58,367 bases of DNA from Youngiibacter fragilis 232.1 (GTDB taxonomy: Bacteria > Bacillota > Clostridia > Clostridiales > Clostridiaceae), in the NCBI RefSeq assembly GCF_000495435.3, contig NZ_AXUN02000205.1, forward strand, positions 1 to 58,367, read 5' to 3'. Position numbers and translations under genes: made by a program. Shown in pieces: positions 50,303 through 58,367 of the stretch. The notes under the pieces are model-generated. The model made no database searches. It was not told the origin of the DNA and was given only the letters and a program-made list of their open reading frames with translations. Position 1 is the stretch's first letter. Every line of letters begins with the position of its first letter.

Positions 50303-50905
50303 ATGATTACAATAGCGCTGTCAAAGGGAAGACAGTACACTGATTTCATAAGCTACATCAAGGAGAGGGGAATAACCGAATGGGTAGATGCCCTCTCAAA
50401 GGTCACCAGGGAGCTGGTGGTGGAGGCAGGGGACGTGCGTTTCCTTCTCGTCAAGGGGGATGATGTCCCTACTTATGTTGCGGAAGGGATAGCTGAGCTT
50501 GGCATAACAGGCAGTGACATACTCATGGAGACCGAGACAGGCGTCAACAGCCTCATGGACCTTCCGTTCGGCTACTGCCACTTCACCATTGCAAGTACTG
50601 AGGCCAAAAAGAAGTATGACGTCATAGCCACGAAGTATGTGAATTATACGAGAAGGTACTTCGACTCGATAATGCAGCCTGTAAAGATCATACCCCTCAA
50701 GGGTTCTGTCGAGCTCGCTGCAGTGATCGGAATGGCCGATGCCATAGTGGACATCGTGCAGTCGGGGGATACCCTGAAAAAGAACGGACTCAAGGAAAGG
50801 GTGACCCTGGACAAGATAAACGCGAGGCTCATATCCAACAAGCACGCTTACTTCATCAAATACGATGAGATCCAGGGAATCATAGAGCGGTTGAAGGTGA
50901 AATGA
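50303..50905 (+). CDS. hisG: ATP phosphoribosyltransferase catalytic subunit, short form
   Basis: 200 residues, the short HisG type lacking the ~80-residue C-terminal regulatory domain. ALSKGR at the N terminus, ELGITGSDILME, and the PRPP loop with GSVELAAVIGMADAIVDIVQSGDTLKKNGL are clear. It joins ATP to PRPP as the first step. AGGAGG precedes the ATG. The stop overlaps hisD (ATGA). Confidence 0.96.
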   Translation: MITIALSKGRQYTDFISYIKERGITEWVDALSKVTRELVVEAGDVRFLLVKGDDVPTYVAEGIAELGITGSDILMETETGVNSLMDLPFGYCHFTIASTEAKKKYDVIATKYVNYTRRYFDSIMQPVKIIPLKGSVELAAVIGMADAIVDIVQSGDTLKKNGLKERVTLDKINARLISNKHAYFIKYDEIQGIIERLKVK

Positions 50906-52155
50906 TGATCAGTGCAGATGAATTCAGGAAGGCATACAAGGAAATGGATACCCTTGACTTCAGCAAGGCAGCCTCGGTGATGGACATCATCAGGGAAGTC
51001 AGGGAAAAGGGTGATGCCGCATTAAGGTCATACTCGCTGAAGTTTGACGGAGTCGAAACCAGCGAGCTTGAAGTTCCCGCGTCCGAAATGGAGAATGCCT
51101 GGAACGGGCTTGATGAGGAGCTTAAGGCTGCCCTTCTTCTCTCGAAGGGAAACATCGAGAAATACCAGAAGACCATAATGTGGAAGCAGATGGAAAAGTC
51201 GGAGCTTTACCAGAAGGTCCATGCGCTGAGGCGTGTCGGGATTTACGTTCCGGGCGGAAAGGCAAGCTATCCTTCGACGGTCCTCATGACTGCAGTCCTT
51301 GCAAGGGTGGCTGGTGTTGAGGAGATAGTGGTTGTCACACCACCGCAGAAGGATGGAATCAACCGGGCTACGCTTGCAGCATGCTACATCTCTGGAGTGG
51401 ACAGGGTCTTCCAGACCGGCGGAGCCCAGGCTGTCGCAGCGCTTGCATACGGCACCGAGACAATACCGAGGGTAGACAAGATAGTGGGACCCGGCAACCA
51501 GTACGTTGCCCTAGCAAAGAAGCTTGTATATGGTGATGTTGGAATAGATTCCATAGCAGGACCTTCAGAGATAGTCATAGTCGCTGACCATACCGCAAAC
51601 AAGGAGTGGGTGGCTCTGGACATACTTGCCCAGGCCGAGCATGACGAGATGGCGAGGACCTTCCTCATAAGCTCCGATGAAAAGGTGTTGTCTGACATCG
51701 AAGAGGAGCTCATGAAGCAGAAGCTTCTTCAGCCAAGGATAAATGTAATTGAAGAAAGCCTTGCCAATAACCATTATGCAATCCTTACATCAGACAGGGC
51801 TGAGAGCATAGGTATCGTCAACCTGATTGCCGGTGAACATGTTTCCATACAGACAGCCGATGCCGAAGACTATGTGGATAATGTAAGGACTGCAGGAGCG
51901 ATCTTCATAGGGGAGTACTCGCCTGAAGCTATCGGGGACTACTCCGCAGGTCCGAGCCATGTGCTTCCGACTTCAGGGAATGCAAGGTTTGCCAGCGGGC
52001 TCTCTGTGAACGACTTCCTCAGGACAAACTCAGTGATCGCACTGAGCAGGGGGACATTCATGGAATGCGCAGCTACAGCGGTTGCCATAGCGAACGAGGA
52101 GTCTCTTGCTGCGCACAGGGATTCAGTATCCAAAAGGATGGGGGGAAGAGCATGA
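50902..52155 (+). CDS. hisD: Histidinol dehydrogenase
   Basis: 417 residues. Signatures include VGIYVPGGKASYPSTVLM, TGGAQAVAALAYGTE, VGPGNQYVALAKK, and SIAGPSEIVIVAD, then the catalytic EHV and DYSAGPSHVLPT blocks. It oxidises histidinol to histidine in two NAD steps with zinc. The start overlaps hisG by four bases, and its end overlaps hisC by four. Confidence 0.97.
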   Translation: MMISADEFRKAYKEMDTLDFSKAASVMDIIREVREKGDAALRSYSLKFDGVETSELEVPASEMENAWNGLDEELKAALLLSKGNIEKYQKTIMWKQMEKSELYQKVHALRRVGIYVPGGKASYPSTVLMTAVLARVAGVEEIVVVTPPQKDGINRATLAACYISGVDRVFQTGGAQAVAALAYGTETIPRVDKIVGPGNQYVALAKKLVYGDVGIDSIAGPSEIVIVADHTANKEWVALDILAQAEHDEMARTFLISSDEKVLSDIEEELMKQKLLQPRINVIEESLANNHYAILTSDRAESIGIVNLIAGEHVSIQTADAEDYVDNVRTAGAIFIGEYSPEAIGDYSAGPSHVLPTSGNARFASGLSVNDFLRTNSVIALSRGTFMECAATAVAIANEESLAAHRDSVSKRMGGRA

Positions 52156-53141
52156 TAAGGATAAACAAGAATGAAAGCCCCGTTCCGTCGCTTTCAGAGG
52201 AGAAGATCAGGGAGATCATACAGGAGACACCGTTCTTCCGGTATCCCGCAGAGGAGCACGACAGGTTCGTTGAAGCATACGCCAAGTTCCATCATCTGGA
52301 CCCTAAGTGCATAGCGATTGCCAACGGGTCCGACGAGTGGATACAGAAGTTCATGATACTTCTCGGAGAAGGTCCGATGATGACGCTGGACCCGGATTTC
52401 TCGATGTACGAGGGTTACGCCAGGCAGCTGAAGAGACCTGTCATCAAGGTCCCATGCAACGATGACTTCACATTCGACGAGGAGAGGACAGTTCAGGCAA
52501 TAAGGGAGCACAAGCCTTCCTTCTTCATCTTTTCACAGCCCAACAACCCTACAGGGGCTATGCACAGCGATTCGTTCGTGGAGGCAATCGCCGCTGCAGT
52601 AACTGAAGCAGGCGGTTACCTGGTGGTGGATGAGGCATACCTGGAGTTTTCAAGCAGGAGCTACGAAAAGCCGACCGGTGACAATGTCATTGTAATAAGG
52701 ACCCTGTCCAAGATATACGGGCTTGCAGGACTGAGGATTGGCGTGGCGGTATCGACGAGGAACACCATCGAGATGCTGAACTCCATAGCCCACCCGTACC
52801 CAGTGAATTCACTTTCACTGAATATCGGGACCTACCTACTTACCCACGAGGACGACCTTAGGGCATTCTTCAGCAGGCAGAGGGCCCTTTCTGACAAACT
52901 GAAGGAGATCTTCAGTGAAACTGTCTCCGATGTCATTGAAGTGCTTCCAAGCGAGACCAACTTCGTGTTCACATACGGCAAGAACGCTCCTTCACTTGGT
53001 GAATACATCATGGAGAAGGGATTCCTGCCAAGGCTCTATAAGGATGATCGTCTAAAGGACGTCGTAAGATATTCCATAGCAGAAGAAAAGGACCTTGAAA
53101 GGCTTCATGAGGTCCTTAAGGAATGGAGGGCAAAGCTTTGA
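52152..53141 (+). CDS. hisC: Histidinol-phosphate aminotransferase
   Basis: 329 residues, slightly shorter than the common ~350 because the N terminus begins at the IRINKNESP block. PLP motifs: NGSDEWIQ, SQPNNPTGA, DEAYLEFS, and the Schiff-base Lys in RTLSKIYGLAGLRIG. It transaminates imidazole acetol phosphate. ATG 52152 overlaps the hisD stop; GGGGGAAGAG lies upstream. Confidence 0.95.
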   Translation: MIRINKNESPVPSLSEEKIREIIQETPFFRYPAEEHDRFVEAYAKFHHLDPKCIAIANGSDEWIQKFMILLGEGPMMTLDPDFSMYEGYARQLKRPVIKVPCNDDFTFDEERTVQAIREHKPSFFIFSQPNNPTGAMHSDSFVEAIAAAVTEAGGYLVVDEAYLEFSSRSYEKPTGDNVIVIRTLSKIYGLAGLRIGVAVSTRNTIEMLNSIAHPYPVNSLSLNIGTYLLTHEDDLRAFFSRQRALSDKLKEIFSETVSDVIEVLPSETNFVFTYGKNAPSLGEYIMEKGFLPRLYKDDRLKDVVRYSIAEEKDLERLHEVLKEWRAKL

Positions 53142-53713
53142 TATTCAAGAAGATTAGGGAGACCAGCGAAACTAAGATAAGCATATCGATAGAGAAGGGA
53201 ATAGGACCGTCGAGCATAGACACAGGTGTCGGGTTCCTTGACCACATGCTCGACCTTTTCGCATTCCACGGCCACTTTATCCTGAACTGCACAGTTGACG
53301 GCGATGTGACCGTGGATGACCACCATACCGTTGAGGATGTTGGTATAGTCCTTGGCCAGCTCCTTTCCGAGATGTCGGCTGACAAGGCCGGGATAACAAG
53401 ATACGGGCATGCATACGTGCCCATGGACGAGACCCTGTCAAGGACCGTAACGGATGTCAGCGGAAGGCCCTACCTTTCGTTCGGCGCCAGGTTCTCGACT
53501 GAAAAGGTAGGGACCTTTGACACTGAGCTGGTGGAGGAATTCTTCAGGGCTCTTGTCATCAATGCCAGGTATACCGTGCACATCGACCTCATAAGGGGAG
53601 GAAATTCGCATCATGAGATCGAGTCCATATTCAAGTCCTTTGCCCAGAGCGTAAGGATCGCACTTTCTCCGTCCCAGTCGGGCAGGGTGCCCTCATCAAA
53701 GGGAGTGCTCTAG
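53138..53713 (+). CDS. hisB: Imidazoleglycerol-phosphate dehydratase
   Basis: 191 residues from a TTG at 53138 that overlaps the hisC stop (TTGA), with GGAGGG 7 bases upstream. An ATG at 53123 is possible but has no room for a ribosome site. His-rich manganese motifs DHMLDLFAFHGHF and DDHHTVEDVGIVLGQ are present, and the second pair GGNSHHEIESIFKSFA. It makes imidazole acetol phosphate. Monofunctional: no phosphatase domain, consistent with the separate hisJ. Confidence 0.95.
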   Translation: MIFKKIRETSETKISISIEKGIGPSSIDTGVGFLDHMLDLFAFHGHFILNCTVDGDVTVDDHHTVEDVGIVLGQLLSEMSADKAGITRYGHAYVPMDETLSRTVTDVSGRPYLSFGARFSTEKVGTFDTELVEEFFRALVINARYTVHIDLIRGGNSHHEIESIFKSFAQSVRIALSPSQSGRVPSSKGVL

Positions 53714-54289
53714 ATGGTCGCATTGGTTGACTACGGTCTCGGCAACATACAGAACCTCAAGAATGCGCTGAAATACCTGGGATATGATGTCGTGCTGACA
53801 AAGGACCCGGAGGTACTTGCAGCGGCTTCACATGTCATACTTCCCGGTGTAGGCCACTTCAAGGCTGCTATGGACAGGCTCAGGGAGGAAGGCCTCATAC
53901 CTGTGCTTGATGAGCTCAGAAGGTCGAAGCCCTTCATAGGGATCTGCCTTGGCATGCAGCTTCTCTTTTCCCACAGCGAGGAAGGTGATGTTGACGGACT
54001 CAGCTACCTTCCAGGAAAAGTGGAGCTCATAAGGAGCGACCTTCCCGTACCTCACCTTGGATGGAATACACTGGTAACAAAGGATGGCAGCCTCGAGGAG
54101 GATGTCTATTTCATCCACTCATATAAGGTTGCCACCGATGAGAACGTGGTGGCCTGGGCAGACTATGGCCAGAGGATAACAGCTATAGTCCAGAAGGGCT
54201 CCCTCATAGGGATACAGTTCCATCCGGAAAAGAGCGGCTATGCAGGACTTGCAATACTCGACAAGGCATTGAAAGGAGGATTCCTATGA
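53714..54289 (+). CDS. hisH: Imidazole glycerol phosphate synthase glutaminase subunit
   Basis: 191 residues. Class I amidotransferase triad is visible: Cys in GICLGMQLLF, and His and Glu in GIQFHPEKSG. It begins directly after the hisB stop. It supplies ammonia to HisF through the subunit tunnel. Start overlap with hisA is ATGA at its 3' end. Confidence 0.96.
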   Translation: MVALVDYGLGNIQNLKNALKYLGYDVVLTKDPEVLAAASHVILPGVGHFKAAMDRLREEGLIPVLDELRRSKPFIGICLGMQLLFSHSEEGDVDGLSYLPGKVELIRSDLPVPHLGWNTLVTKDGSLEEDVYFIHSYKVATDENVVAWADYGQRITAIVQKGSLIGIQFHPEKSGYAGLAILDKALKGGFL

Positions 54290-54990
54290 TTGAAATCTGG
54301 CCTGCCATAGACCTGATTGAAAACAAAAGCGTGCGGCTGACTGAAGGCGACTACGGAACAAGCACTGAGATGGAGAGGACGCCTGAAGAGGCCATAGCCT
54401 TCTACTCAGGCTTCAGCATGGTCAAGAGGATACATATCGTAGACCTTATGGGTGCCCTGAAGAAGGGTCCTGAGGAATCCGAGTTCATAAGAGGTCTCAT
54501 AAGGAACTGCCCGCTGCCTGTTGAAATAGGCGGAGGCATACGTTCAAGGGAGATCATTGAGTCATACCTTGAAGCCGGAGCTTCATATCTCATTGTCGGT
54601 ACAAGGGGGCTTAAGGATCCGGAGTGGCTCGCTGAAATGGCCAATGCCTTTCCGGGGAAAATATACCTGGGCCTTGATGCCAGGGAAGAGATGGTCTCCG
54701 TGAACGGTTGGACCGAAGAGACTGGCGAGACAATATACGAGGTCGTAGAGCGTTCGAACAGCATACCCCTCGGAGGGATAATATTCACCGACATCTCAAA
54801 GGACGGCAGGATGGCGGGACCTAACTTCGAGCTTACCGCGAAGCTTTCAAAGCTCTCCGTCCACCCCGTAACCGCTTCAGGCGGGGTCAGGAGCATGGAG
54901 GACATAATGCGCCTCGATGCACTGGGAGTCCATGCTGCGATCGTAGGGAAAGCGGCAAACACCCCTGAGTTCTGGAGGGATGTAAAGTGA
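54286..54990 (+). CDS. hisA: ProFAR isomerase
   Basis: 234 residues, (beta/alpha)8 barrel. [20 protein letters not shown] with the N-terminal catalytic Asp, VEIGGGIRS, and [11 protein letters not shown] are typical; [11 protein letters not shown] carries the second Asp. It performs the Amadori rearrangement of ProFAR. Overlaps hisH and hisF by four bases each. Confidence 0.96.
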   Translation: MIEIWPAIDLIENKSVRLTEGDYGTSTEMERTPEEAIAFYSGFSMVKRIHIVDLMGALKKGPEESEFIRGLIRNCPLPVEIGGGIRSREIIESYLEAGASYLIVGTRGLKDPEWLAEMANAFPGKIYLGLDAREEMVSVNGWTEETGETIYEVVERSNSIPLGGIIFTDISKDGRMAGPNFELTAKLSKLSVHPVTASGGVRSMEDIMRLDALGVHAAIVGKAANTPEFWRDVK

Positions 54991-55751
54991 TCAAGAAAAG
55001 GATAATACCCTGCCTCGACGTCAAGGACGGCGTAGTGGTAAAGGGGATACAGTTCAAGGGACTAAGGGAGGTCGGCGATCCCGTGGCCATGGCCAGAAGG
55101 TACAACGACCTTGGCGCTGACGAGCTTGTGTTCCTTGACATATCTGCAACGGAAACTGGCCATGCGCTCATGGTAGACGTCATAAGAAGGACGGCAGAGC
55201 AGCTCTTCATTCCCATGACCGTGGGAGGCGGGCTGAAATCCGTTGAAGACATATCAAGGATGCTTAACGCCGGGGCTGACAAGGTGAGCCTCAATTCTGC
55301 GGCGCTCAGGGACCCTGACCTTGTAAGGAGGTCATCGGAGATGTTCGGTGCCCAGTGCACCTGCGTAGCGATAGACGCCAAGTGGGACGAGGAGAAGGGT
55401 GACTGGTTCTGCTATACCCATGGCGGGAAGAGACCTACCGAAATAAGGACCCTTGAGTGGGCAAAGCGTGTCGAGGAACTTGGAGCCGGAGAGCTCCTTG
55501 TGACAAGCATGGACTATGATGGAATGAAGCAGGGCTTCGACCACAGGCTTCTAAGGAAGCTCATGTCAATCGTGAACATACCTATAATAGCCTCCGGAGG
55601 AGGAGGGAACGCCAGGCATTTCGTTGACCTTTTCAAGGAGACCGATGTCTCTGCAGGACTTGCAGCATCAATTTTCCACGACGAACAGGTGAGCATATCC
55701 GAGGTCAAGGAAGCCTGCGCAAAGGAAGGGGTTGCAATAAGGAATGTCTGA
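54987..55751 (+). CDS. hisF: Imidazole glycerol phosphate synthase cyclase subunit
   Basis: 254 residues from a GTG overlapping the hisA stop (GTGA). [11 protein letters not shown] with catalytic Asp11, [33 protein letters not shown] (with the second Asp), and [13 protein letters not shown]. It forms IGP synthase with HisH and releases AICAR. Its end overlaps hisI by eight bases. Confidence 0.97.
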   Translation: MIKKRIIPCLDVKDGVVVKGIQFKGLREVGDPVAMARRYNDLGADELVFLDISATETGHALMVDVIRRTAEQLFIPMTVGGGLKSVEDISRMLNAGADKVSLNSAALRDPDLVRRSSEMFGAQCTCVAIDAKWDEEKGDWFCYTHGGKRPTEIRTLEWAKRVEELGAGELLVTSMDYDGMKQGFDHRLLRKLMSIVNIPIIASGGGGNARHFVDLFKETDVSAGLAASIFHDEQVSISEVKEACAKEGVAIRNV

Positions 55752-56385
55752 TTACAGCGAACTGAAGCCTGATTTCAACAAAGGGCTTCTTACAGCGGTG
55801 CTTCAGCACCATACCAACAAGAACGTGCTGATGGTGGGCTACATGGACGAGGAGGCCTTCAGGCGCACTTGTGCCGAGGGTGTCGTATGGTTCTTCTCAA
55901 GGAGCAAGGGAAGGCTCTGGATGAAGGGCGAATCAAGCGGACATGTGCAGACAGTAAAGGATATGTACCTTGACTGCGACAGCGATGCGCTCCTTGTGCA
56001 GGTTGACCCCCAGGGACCGACCTGCCACAGGAACACTGAAAGCTGCTTTGACCTTGATGTCTCATTCACGCTCAGGGACCTTGAGGATACAGTAAGGGAA
56101 AGGGCCGAGAATCCTGAAGAGGGCTCCTACACCAACTACCTCCTTACAGCAGGGACTGACAAGATAGCAAAGAAGTTCGGCGAAGAAAGCTTCGAGGCTG
56201 TGATCGCTGCGAAGAACAGCGATAAAGAAGAGCTGGCAAACGAAGCCGCAGACGTACTTTACCATCTGTCGGTGCTCCTCTATGAGAGGGGAGTCAGCAT
56301 CAGCGATGTTGAAAAGGTGCTCCATGCAAGGCACATGAAAAAGAAGAACTTCAAGGGAACTCGCCGAGATGTTGAGGAATATTGA
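55744..56385 (+). CDS. hisI: Bifunctional PR-AMP cyclohydrolase / PR-ATP pyrophosphohydrolase
   Basis: 213 residues, HisIE fusion. The HisI part (1-110) has VLMVGYMDEEAF, WFFSRSKGRLWMKGESSG, DCDSDALLV and the zinc cysteines in GPTCHRNTESCF. The HisE part (about 115-205) has YLLTAGTDKIAKKFGEESFEAVIAA and the acidic EELANEAADVLYHLSV. It performs steps 2 and 3. Last gene of the operon, closed by a strong terminator. Confidence 0.96.
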   Translation: MSDYSELKPDFNKGLLTAVLQHHTNKNVLMVGYMDEEAFRRTCAEGVVWFFSRSKGRLWMKGESSGHVQTVKDMYLDCDSDALLVQVDPQGPTCHRNTESCFDLDVSFTLRDLEDTVRERAENPEEGSYTNYLLTAGTDKIAKKFGEESFEAVIAAKNSDKEELANEAADVLYHLSVLLYERGVSISDVEKVLHARHMKKKNFKGTRRDVEEY

Positions 56386-56391
56386 CATTAT

Positions 56392-56435
56392 GGCATCCGG
56401 ATGGATAACAAGAGGTATCCGTCTGGATGCCTTTT
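56392..56435 (+). terminator. Terminator of the his operon
   Basis: GGCATCCGGATGGATA (56392-56407) and TATCCGTCTGGATGCC (56416-56431) pair with few mismatches; TTTT follows. Confidence 0.92.
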
Positions 56436-56528
56436 GTTGCGTTTGTGTTAATTCTTGCAGGAATCCTTCCATAACCAAAGTCATATCGATATAATTAGAT
56501 TTGAGAATCGAAACATGGAGGGAAACAT

Positions 56529-58187
56529 ATGAGGATACTTATAATCGGGGCGGTGGCAGGAGGAACTTCCGCTGCTGCAAAGGCAAGAAGAAACAGCGAG
56601 GATGCTGAGATCATAATATTCGATAAGGACAGTGACATTTCCTATTCAGGCTGCGGCCTCCCTTACTACATCGGAGGAGAAGTGGAGAAGAGGAGCGAGC
56701 TCGTCCCAAGGGATGCTGCCTTCTTCAGGGACAAGTACAATGTCGATGTGAGGACCTCGCATGAGGTGCTGGCAATAGATCCGACCAGGAAATCCCTTAG
56801 TGTAAGGGACCTCACTGACGGAAGGGAATATGAGGAATCTTATGACAAGCTCATCATAGCTACCGGAGCCAGGCCTTTCGTACCTCAGATGGAGGGGATA
56901 TCCCTGGACGGTGTCTTCACGTTGAGGAATGTCAAGAGCGCAGACAGGATAAGGGAATTCCTCAGGTCGAGGTCCCCGAAAAGGGCTGTGATCGTGGGAA
57001 CCGGCTTCATCGGGCTTGAGTTATGCGAGGTGCTGGTGAAGAATGGTCTTGAAGTCCATATGGTCGAGAAGCTTCCTCAGGTCACACCGGGGCTCGACAG
57101 CGACATGTCAAACTATCTCAGGGACTACCTTGAAAAGAAAGGTGTAATCCTTCACCTCGGGACCTCTGCAGCTGCCATTCAGGGAGATGGGACCGTATCG
57201 GGGGTTACGCTTGAATCCGGTGAAACCCTTCAGGCGGACATGGTGATACTTGCAATAGGGGTAAGACCTGAGACCACACTTGCAAGGAATTGCGGAATCG
57301 AAACCGGACAGTCCGGGGCGATACGCACTGGCAGGTCCATGAAAACAAGCATAAATGACATATATGCCTGCGGTGACTGCGCAGAGAGCTTCAGCGTCAT
57401 CACAGGGAAGCCTGTATACAGGCCGCTCGGATCCACAGCAAACAAGACCGGAAGGATTGCTGGAAACTCGATCTTCAATGACAGCCTTGAATTCAGGGGA
57501 GTACTTGGAACCGGAATCTTCAGGGTGTTTGACATGACTGTTGGCCAGACCGGGCTTACAGAGAGGGAGGCTCTTCAGGAAGGCTGCGACATCGAAGTGT
57601 CACACAACATAAAGCCTGACAGGCCCACGTATTATGGCGGTAAGGAAATGGTCATAAAGTCCATTGCTGACAGGAAGACAGGAAAGCTCCTCGGTGTCCA
57701 GATAGTCGGATACGGCGGAGTTGACAAGAGGATCGATGTTTTCGCTACTGCAATTTCCTTCGGTGCAAGGGCTGAAGACCTCTTCCACCTTGACCTTGCG
57801 TATGCTCCTCCGTTCTCCACAACCAAGGACCCCGTGATGTACACAGGGATGATCCTTGACAATGCGATAAACGGAGGCAGGAGTATCGCCGACCCGAGGC
57901 TAATCGGAAGCGGAACCTATGATGGCGAGGAGGTGCAGATAATCGATGCGAGAGCAGAGAGCCAGTACCAGGAAGGTCATGTTGAAGGAGCCGTAAGCAT
58001 GCCGCACGAGACCGTAAGGGGAAAGCTCGAGGGCCTTGACAGGGAAAAGCCCGTAATAGCATACTGCAACAAGGGCACTACCGGAAATGCCGTCCAGAAC
58101 ATACTCCTGAATAGCGGTTTCAAAATGGTGTACAACATCTCAGGCGGAAATACGAACTACAGGACCCAGAAGAAGAAAAGGGACTAG
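56529..58187 (+). CDS. CoA-disulfide reductase-like flavoprotein with rhodanese domain
   Basis: 552 residues. FAD motif GAVAGGTSAAAKARR at the N terminus, the single redox Cys42 in SYSGCGLPYYIGG, a NAD(P) motif VGTGFIGLELCEVL, and IYACGDCAE. The dimerisation domain follows (about 330-440). A C-terminal rhodanese domain (about 465-550) has IDARAESQYQEGHVEGA and the candidate sulfur-carrying Cys513 in AYCNKG. This CoADR-rhodanese build fits persulfide or polysulfide reduction with CoA as thiol. GGAGGG precedes the ATG. It may be a thiol-stress or sulfur-metabolism gene; peroxide reductase (Npx-like) activity is possible too. Confidence 0.92.
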   Translation: MRILIIGAVAGGTSAAAKARRNSEDAEIIIFDKDSDISYSGCGLPYYIGGEVEKRSELVPRDAAFFRDKYNVDVRTSHEVLAIDPTRKSLSVRDLTDGREYEESYDKLIIATGARPFVPQMEGISLDGVFTLRNVKSADRIREFLRSRSPKRAVIVGTGFIGLELCEVLVKNGLEVHMVEKLPQVTPGLDSDMSNYLRDYLEKKGVILHLGTSAAAIQGDGTVSGVTLESGETLQADMVILAIGVRPETTLARNCGIETGQSGAIRTGRSMKTSINDIYACGDCAESFSVITGKPVYRPLGSTANKTGRIAGNSIFNDSLEFRGVLGTGIFRVFDMTVGQTGLTEREALQEGCDIEVSHNIKPDRPTYYGGKEMVIKSIADRKTGKLLGVQIVGYGGVDKRIDVFATAISFGARAEDLFHLDLAYAPPFSTTKDPVMYTGMILDNAINGGRSIADPRLIGSGTYDGEEVQIIDARAESQYQEGHVEGAVSMPHETVRGKLEGLDREKPVIAYCNKGTTGNAVQNILLNSGFKMVYNISGGNTNYRTQKKKRD

Positions 58188-58227
58188 AATATTGAAAATG
58201 CCGTGGAAAACGGTAGTGTATTTTAAT

Positions 58228-58256
58228 TTGAGTTTATAAATGACTTAAGATATTAA
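58228..58256 (+). promoter_or_regulatory. Putative promoter pointing out of the window
   Basis: TTGAGT (58228-58233), 17 bases, TATTAA (58251-58256), in the AT-rich region after the flavoprotein gene. Its target, if any, is mostly beyond the right edge. Confidence 0.35.
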
Positions 58257-58367
58257 CAAGAGTGAGAATATGAACAGGACAATAGAGCTGAGACATGCTC
58301 AGGCACCATATCGAAAATCGATTCTCTGGATTTACAATACGCGCATTCCAAATAGACTGTAAACTTA

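Noticed and set aside
58270-58362. A 30-codon frame at the right edge
   Set aside because: No recognised family, poor ribosome site and atypical composition; it overlaps a possible leader of a gene beyond the edge.

Overview
The window looks like a chromosomal segment of an anaerobic, clostridia-type Firmicute. The evidence is indirect but consistent: a single-chain pyruvate:ferredoxin oxidoreductase, a SCIFF (six-cysteine) peptide with its radical SAM maturase, a short-form HisG that needs HisZ, a diaminopimelate dehydrogenase, a LrgA/LrgB pair, strong AGGAGG-type ribosome binding sites with TTG and GTG as well as ATG starts, and arginine encoded mostly by AGG. I cannot name the species. Coding density is high and nearly all genes are housekeeping or ordinary accessory genes; I see no phage, plasmid or CRISPR module.

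Layout. 1-217: 5' end of a group II intron on the minus strand, cut by the window edge. 339-4103: nicotinamidase-like hydrolase, pirin, then a membrane glycan unit (GT2-GtrA fusion, phosphodiester glycosidase, small membrane protein). 4303-4378: tRNA-Thr(CGT) with its own promoter and terminator. 4586-9720: a conserved unknown, a DnaQ-like exonuclease, CorA, a Cof-type phosphatase, and a run of three small proteins (GyrI-like, SnoaL-like, hemerythrin). 9728-13459: a frameshifted alpha/beta hydrolase, a sorbosone-dehydrogenase-like lipoprotein, a CAP-domain lipoprotein, and a TipA-type MerR regulator with a 19-bp-spacer promoter. 14007-19642: complete oligopeptide ABC transporter oppABCDF. 19818-26143: small membrane protein, meso-DAP dehydrogenase, DMT exporter with LrgAB, DUF4349 protein, alpha/alpha-toroid protein, DUF4332 protein. 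26313-32601: a 1916-residue transglutaminase-like/SF1-helicase/nuclease-fold protein coupled to a PAP2 phosphatase. 32656-35797: the SCIFF locus (precursor, maturase, and an overlapping Orn/Lys/Arg-type decarboxylase). 35996-44741: PadR with a HAAS membrane partner, RpiR regulator, GNAT, RsgA, MurG, GH1 phospho-glycosidase, beta-CASP hydrolase. 44952-48473: PFOR. 48553-56385: complete histidine operon hisZGDCBHAF(IE), with the PHP-type histidinol-phosphatase divergent from it. 56529-58187: CoA-disulfide-reductase-like flavoprotein with a rhodanese domain.

How genes work together. The his genes cover every step from PRPP to histidine, and most neighbours are joined by ATGA, TTGA or GTGA stop/start overlaps, so they are probably translationally coupled. 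The opp genes form a binding protein, two permeases and two ATPases, with a hairpin after oppA that should let the binding protein be made in excess. The SCIFF unit has the same logic: promoter, 48-residue precursor, terminator-like hairpin, then the maturase with a TTG start. Most interesting for follow-up are the SCIFF maturase-decarboxylase overlap, a tandem palindromic 21-bp duplication at the start of that decarboxylase, the one-base frameshift in the alpha/beta hydrolase, and the giant helicase whose nuclease-like domain seems to lack expected acidic residues.
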